This document shows positions 32,623 to 37,116 of a DNA stretch of 37,116 nucleotides, piece by piece; positions within the stretch are counted from its first letter, which is position 1, and each line of letters begins with the position of its first letter. Under the pieces are notes generated by a model that was not told the DNA's origin, did no database searches, and saw nothing but the letters and a program-made list of their open reading frames with translations. Both the position numbers and the translations under genes were made by a program. The DNA comes from Elysia marginata (lineage: Eukaryota; Mollusca; Gastropoda; Plakobranchidae), in assembly GCA_019649035.1 (NCBI GenBank), contig BMAT01012025.1, forward strand, positions 5,373 through 42,488. The letters run 5' to 3'.

Positions 32623-33961
32623 TTGTTCAACAAAAAGACCTGAGTCTACTAAGTACGAACAAAGGAATGTTTATACGGTTACAGTGTTCTTGAGACTTCA
32701 TATATTTACCCCAGCAGGCCTATACACACCAAAGCAAATTCAACTCATATTTCAGGGTATTACATTACCGTTGCTTGCAGGCGCTCAAATACTAACATCC
32801 CACAAATTTCAAGCACTGCCTGTAGCTGAGTACCTATTTTACAGGTGGGTGGACTGAGGAAAATGTGGATAAATTGCTTTCCCAAGGCAATTACAACGTT
32901 GATAGGAATTGAAATCGCATCTACCGCATCCTGAGTCAGACATGTATATGTAAACCACTGAGCAATGTGAATAGTTTAAGAAAACCTCCACGGCCCTAGG
33001 GGCCTCATAAACAACAGGATTGTGGTCTCTAACCTTAAAAGAAGGAGAGTGCTTCTTTTATCAAATCTGGCTTCTTATTGGTCAGAAAATTGTGTGGAAA
33101 CACTTTTTGCCATTTAATATAAATATTATACATATTAAACAAGTACAGTAGTAATGTCACTAGTATCTGATTAAACGCACAGCACCTAGGAGACTCAAAT
33201 AGGTGCGTTTCGGAGATGCCTGCATTTATAGAAAGTAGTAAAAATTACTAGATCTAGTTGCTTCCCTTTAAATTAAAATCAAGTTTCAAAAATCTTACAT
33301 ACTATTTACAAGTTTTAAAAGTTTTCTACACTAGCAAACTAGCAAATATAGCATTGTAGTGCTGACAACAAAGGAAGATAAGAATCCCTACTGAGTGATT
33401 CTGGCTTTTTCCACACGTCTCGGTGGTTGTCTGATCCACTAATTTTTACCGATTTCATAATACATACCGTGCGTTTGGACGACGTTGCGTGTGTTGAGGG
33501 TATACTGATCATATAGAAAAAAATTGGTCATAGCAATTGGGCCTCACTTGGACTCTACTCTATTAACTATTTTAAGTAAGCAAAAATATTATCTGGAGAT
33601 GCTAAAATTTTGGTTCAACTGTTTGAACTGTCTCACACTCATTTCTTTCTGTGTGAAAATCCACATCCCTCCTCTAGACTAGTTGCAAACCAGTTGAAAT
33701 TTCACTGAACATACAATGATACATTGCATGTCAACCTGATAACTTTTTTAAAATTCTTTATGGTGCTTTTGGACCCAATTAGTAAGAACCTAATTTTTTT
33801 ACAGTGAAATCCAGGCAAACATACCACCGATTTATCTGCTCTAGAATAAACCAATATGTATGTACAGTGTATTACATGAACAAATTGACAAACTAAATGT
33901 GTGAAGGGAAACTATTGCTAAAAGTCCACTCTACATGGCAGTTCCTTTTTTGTATTTCTTT
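32623..33961. other. Gene-free stretch
   Basis: No exon or repeat boundary was recognised. TTTACAGTGAAATCC near 33799 resembles a pogo-type left terminus and could belong with the minus-strand MITE end at 34058. Confidence 0.4.
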
Positions 33962-34060
33962 ATACTTCTATAACAGTTAAAGTCAAATCTTGCTTAAACT
34001 TAAAAGTAAACACATTTTGTTCAGTGCTAAGGTGTTGACTTATCCAGATTCCACTTTATA
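33962..34060 (-). mobile_element. MITE copy related to 17871-17975
   Basis: The reverse complement reads AAGTGGAATCTGGATAAGTC followed by AACACCTTAGC, AAAATGTGTTTAC and TTTAAGCAAGA, matching the MITE at 17871 along about 85 bp. The distal arm is lost. Confidence 0.7.
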
Positions 34061-34164
34061 AATACAAACTGAACAAATCCAAACAAGTTATAACAACATC
34101 CAAACATGACTGAAGAGTATCAGACATTATAAAACACCAACGACAAACAATTGGTTTTCAACAT

Positions 34165-34170
34165 TTTAAT
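34165..34170 (-). terminator. Candidate poly(A) signal of the minus-strand gene
   Basis: ATTAAA on the minus strand, about 78 bases after the stop codon. A GT-rich stretch follows (TTGTTTGTCGTTGGTGTTTT), the usual downstream element. Confidence 0.55.
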
Positions 34171-34247
34171 AACGAGAGGTTGCTGCTGGATTACACTGTT
34201 TGCTGTACACTGAATTCTAACTCTTGGTCTCTTTGTCTTTCTGTTAC

Positions 34248-35926
34248 TCAGTTCTCTTCCATCTGTTCGACGTCGCGCTCTGTCACGACTTCCACCATTT
34301 GCTTTCTCTGTTTGAGACCAGCTGTGCACAGAAAGAGAAGAAAAACAAAACAATCAACATATTTCATCATCCAAAATATCAACGTTTATTAGAGAAAATT
34401 TTGCTCTGACATTTAATTGCAGATTAGCATCTTGGAACTATGAAAGGACTCTTTGACTCCATACAGGTTTAGGCTGCCTGTGCCAAAATAAAAATGGTCG
34501 CATGATGTTATTTCAAATCTTAGTTTACTTGGTTGTGGGCTACATTTTGTGGTTTTTGGTTAACTCTTTACACAATCCAATAACTTAGCCATAGTTGATG
34601 CCCCTTTTCTCTTTCATTCTGTTCACACAACCACCTTACTCCGCCCACTATTGCCCAATCTACTGATCTTCTTCGACGTTGATGGCGCAAGCCACCTTCT
34701 CTCCCTCTAATACAGGTATTGACATTCGCCCTGCCATAAAATATTCTTCCCATCCCTTCTTGTAACCTGCTCGCTGCCAGCGCGTGACTGAGTCCGACTC
34801 TCGCTTTCCGATTTGACCACTGCATTGAGTGATTGGTGTTGTCAGTTTCGCAACAAAGCTTAGTACTGCAGCAAGAGAGACAAGGGCTATTCACACTAGG
34901 CCTGGGGTTATCTAATTCTAACAAATAGGCGACCTAATCCTACCCCCCCCCCCCTCTCCCTAGATCATAAACAGCCCTAGATGGGCTAGCAATGTTCATT
35001 ATTAGTCTGTGGCTAGCACTGGTGTTGCTGCATGCTTGCCCAGCTCAGAGATGAGTAAGTGGCTTGTTTTATCCCAGCAGTCATGAGAATTGAGAGAGGA
35101 AAAATGATAAAATCTAAGCAGGGAGATGGATTTTCTAATTTTTTTTCTTAGCTCCCAACGGCAAAACCAACTTTGAATTAAGCGAATCCAATTCAACTGA
35201 CTTTGAATTATGAGTCTATATTAAAGTTAAAGAAGAAAAAAAAGCTTAAAGAAGAAAGAACTTTGAATTGTGAGAAATTTGGATTATAAGACTTCAAAAA
35301 AAACCCACAAAAACAACTACTGTACAGAAGACACCTCAAATCAAAGTCTGATAAATCAAAATTTTCTAAGGCTGGTTTCTTTTCTTTTCTTCTATGGATT
35401 TATTAGATTTAAAAGCTGTTGAGCTTCAATTCTCTTAAATCAAAGACCATATCGGGGCTTAAAGAAGATTTTCTATCATTCCCTGACAGCTTTACATATC
35501 CAAAGCATGTAACTATAAGGTTAATGAGGACCAGACTATGAGCACTAGCTACCACCCCTCTAGAATCTCTGAGTTTGTTGCTGTATGGAGGAGTCATGTG
35601 ATTGAGACATGAGATTTAGATGTCGAGGTTTTCACTGTGCAATACCCTAAACTCTATTTGCTGAGTAAAAGGTTTTGTGGCAAAGCCTTTTTTTATTTCA
35701 AACTATGTTGTAGAAGCTAGAATCTAAAAAAAAATTGGAATTTCCTTCAAATTTACAAGCTAGACACTTGACTAGACTTACTCGTTTTAAGATTGAAATG
35801 AGAAGAAATGAGGCTGTATTGGTATAAGCTATGAGACATTTACCTGCTGGTGACTTGATGAGGTGTATATTCTTCTCCACTTCCACCTGGTCTGCCAGTT
35901 TCCTCAGCTCTTTGCCTTTCTTTAAC
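34248..35926 (-). CDS. Last two coding exons of an unrecognised gene (5' part beyond what is readable)
   Basis: Minus-strand exons 35926-35844 (83 nt) and 34321-34248 (74 nt) are joined by a 1,522-bp GT-AG intron. The donor is CAG|GTAAAT. The acceptor is very strong, a ~30-base T/C-rich tract ending GTGCACAG. The upstream exon has its own acceptor, CCTTCAG. One codon base on the left plus two on the right restore one frame: LKKGKELRKLADQVEVEKNI then HLIKSPA-A-GLKQRKQMVEV and VTERDVEQMEEN, ending TGA at 34248-34250. This makes 51 complete residues plus one partial codon at the 5' edge. The peptide is charged and helical-looking, perhaps coiled-coil. I do not recognise the family. A second frame of the 83-nt exon is also open but meets no partner. 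Upstream exons were not found between 35927 and 37116. The intron holds a ~0.7-kb repeat copy. Confidence 0.7.
34533..35300. repeat. ~0.7-kb dispersed repeat, copy 2
   Basis: Collinear with 16150-16855 from GGCTACATT.TGTG through ACTCTTTACACAATCCAA, CACTGCATTGAGTGATTGG, CACTAGGCCTGGGGTTATCT and GAGAAATTTGGATTATAAGA. The expected right end (GAGGTTTTCACTGTGC) appears only at 35622-35637, so ~320 bp (35301-35621) has been inserted near the end of this copy. It lies inside the intron of the minus-strand gene. Confidence 0.88.
35301..35637. other. Insertion plus displaced terminus of repeat copy 2
   Basis: About 320 bp separate the repeat body from its terminal GAGGTTTTCACTG. The inserted piece begins with CTGTACAGAAGACACCTCAA and may be another MITE. 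Its own ends are unclear. Confidence 0.45.
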
Positions 35927-36319
35927 CTGAAGGATGTAGATTAAAATACACTAGAAAATAAGTCATAAATAATCTTAAAACTTAAAATTGCAAAGGGGCA
36001 AGATATTTTTAGACTAAGATTTTTAAATTTGTTTCTGAATGAAGTGACTGTTGGACCATTTTTAACTTTAAAAACAACAAAGTTATTAAAAATAATACAG
36101 GGATGCATATTAATTGCCATACAAATATTTTGGAAATAAGCCTAGCAGAGCACCTCACATAAAAGATAACCAACTCAGATTGTGCAAAAAATGAAAGAAG
36201 CGGAAGATTTGAATCCGTGTAAATATATAACTGATGTACAGAACAGAGGAGCTGGCATGTGCCAGTTGTCACTCTGATAATTTTAAGTCCTTTAGGTATC
36301 AAGAAAATTCTGCATAAAT
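35927..36319. other. AT-rich stretch, probable intron of the minus-strand gene
   Basis: Upstream of the 83-nt exon on the minus strand. No further exon was recognised. Confidence 0.4.
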
Positions 36320-36431
36320 CAGTGCTTCCACTGGGAATTGATGAAAATCGAGGATTTTCTCGGGGGAACGACCTATGCGACCGCCGAAGGCGGAAGCACT
36401 GCTAGGGGGTCCGGGGGCATGCTCCCCCGGA
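36320..36431. repeat. GC-rich cluster of nested hairpins
   Basis: CAGTGCTTCC (36320-36329) pairs perfectly with GGAAGCACTG (36392-36401). Inside this stem lie CGAG/CTCG (36349-36352 with 36359-36362) and CCGCC-GAA-GGCGG (36381-36393). Directly after it, TCCGGGGG (36410-36417) pairs with CCCCCGGA (36424-36431) around CATGCT. The block is GC-rich against AT-rich flanks and non-coding in appearance. Confidence 0.85.
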
Positions 36432-36754
36432 AAATTTTACTCACAAAAGGGCCCATTTTAATGCATTTGGGGAAGAATTGGTCTCAGTTTTAAAAGGGGG
36501 AGTATTTGCCTATTTAAATCCTACAAGAATGAAATAATTCATCATTTTTAACTTTTTCCTTTGACTTTATCCTCAAAACTGTGAGTCTTAACTTTTTGAT
36601 GACATAGTTAATGGTGCTTTCATAAAGTATCCATGACATGAATTTTAAAGAAATATCACCTCTTGTGCAGTAGGTCTACCTTGTTCTTTTGGTTCACCAA
36701 CACCACCAATCTGATACTGAGTGATAGTTTGTTGCACAAGTCTTTAAAATTCTC
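36432..36754. other. Gene-free stretch
   Basis: AT-rich sequence after the hairpin cluster. No exon was recognised. The minus-strand frame continuing from the zinc-finger fragment is open for a short way but unrecognised. Confidence 0.35.
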
Positions 36755-37116
36755 AAATGTTTATCAGATCTACAATGGCTGATGAGGTGTTTTTTTGCCA
36801 TTGCTGCCGGCAATCTTATCCTCACATCACGAACACCATACTCTTCCTGCAAATTCGATCTTGAAGATGCAGTCCCCTGGCTTATAACTTATGGGCCCAA
36901 GTCTATCAAATGTGTGGCCTAAAATTTCATTTGACCATTTCCACGAAAACTTGTTTTTCACAGAAAAGACAATGGCCTTGACAGCACTTTTGTCACCTTC
37001 TTTCAGAAATCGCTTTTTCACACATGCACAAGATAATATCCGAAAGAATCCACTGAGATGCGATCCATGAGATCAGAATTCAGATCGACATTTTAGCGAG
37101 CACGTAGATTTAGGTA
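36755..37116 (-). pseudogene. Broken zinc-finger ORF fragment (BED/C2H2-like, transposon-associated type)
   Basis: The minus strand reads EGDKSAVKAIVFSVKNKFSW then KWSNEILGHTFDRLGP and a PGDCIFKIEFAGRVWCS segment, stops, and continues CEDKI.GSNGKK. One base fewer in a run of seven A's would give HLISHCRSDKH. The spacing C-X2-C-X15-H-X5-H (counted in the shifted frame) and the Y/S-GxNGKK loop resemble the zinc finger at the start of many multicopy, transposon-derived invertebrate ORFs. A stop inside the CxxC and the frameshift make it non-functional. The window ends before the rest of the protein could be checked. Confidence 0.5.

Noticed and set aside
1-37116. CRISPR array, operon or prokaryotic regulatory signals
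   Set aside because: Spliced genes, SINEs and LINEs show animal nuclear DNA. The regular repeat at 4.1-4.6 kb has no unique spacers and is a minisatellite.

Overview
The window is animal nuclear DNA: AT-rich, with GT-AG introns, dense short interspersed repeats and sparse short coding exons. A lengsin-like glutamine synthetase, a RAB29-type GTPase, a non-LTR and Penelope-like retroelement complement, many AGATCTAG/TCTAGATC and TAGGCCTA words, and a metazoan multicopy 'GCD' ORF family suggest an invertebrate. A mollusc, probably a gastropod, is my best guess. That is an inference from texture and gene families, because nothing here fixes the species.

Layout. 1-345 is an imperfect (GTA)n microsatellite, followed by a tRNA-headed SINE (383-675). 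1166-3296 holds the last two coding exons of a lengsin/glutamine synthetase-like gene on +, with a poly(A) signal near 3882. 4080-4580 is a 60/80-bp minisatellite, followed by an unexplained GC-richer block. 5721-8445 on - is a frameshifted relic of a multicopy invertebrate ORF whose motifs resemble FEN1/XPG-type PIN nucleases. It is interrupted by a second SINE with a 13-bp target-site duplication. 9.2-14.3 kb is a retroelement graveyard: a CR1-like LINE fragment on +, an assembly gap, a LINE fragment on -, a Penelope-like fragment on -, and a LINE 3' end on +.

14.3-25.6 kb is the RAB29-like locus on +. Five coding exons (18624-24772) join in phase to a 211-residue Rab with all G motifs and a C-terminal Cys-X-Cys prenylation site. 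A cluster of CATGTG/CACGTG boxes, including the TCACGTGA core of the TFEB/MITF CLEAR site, lies just upstream of a good splice donor at 14648 and may mark its promoter and a 5' non-coding exon. Introns carry pogo/Tigger-like MITEs (TACAGTGGAA termini, TA targets) and local duplications.

25.6-34.1 kb is mostly non-coding, with a third SINE, several MITEs and an inverted-repeat element. 34248-35926 on - holds the last two exons of an unrecognised gene: splice sites, phase and a poly(A) signal all agree. Its intron contains the second copy of a ~0.7-kb repeat also found at 16.1 kb. 36320-36431 is a GC-rich cluster of nested hairpins in AT-rich DNA, and the right edge holds a broken zinc-finger ORF fragment.

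The three host genes show no operon-like link. No prokaryotic, CRISPR or viral structure was seen. The most interesting items are the FEN1-like motif order in the multicopy ORF relic, the E-box cluster upstream of the RAB29-like gene, the unrecognised minus-strand gene, and the compact hairpin cluster.
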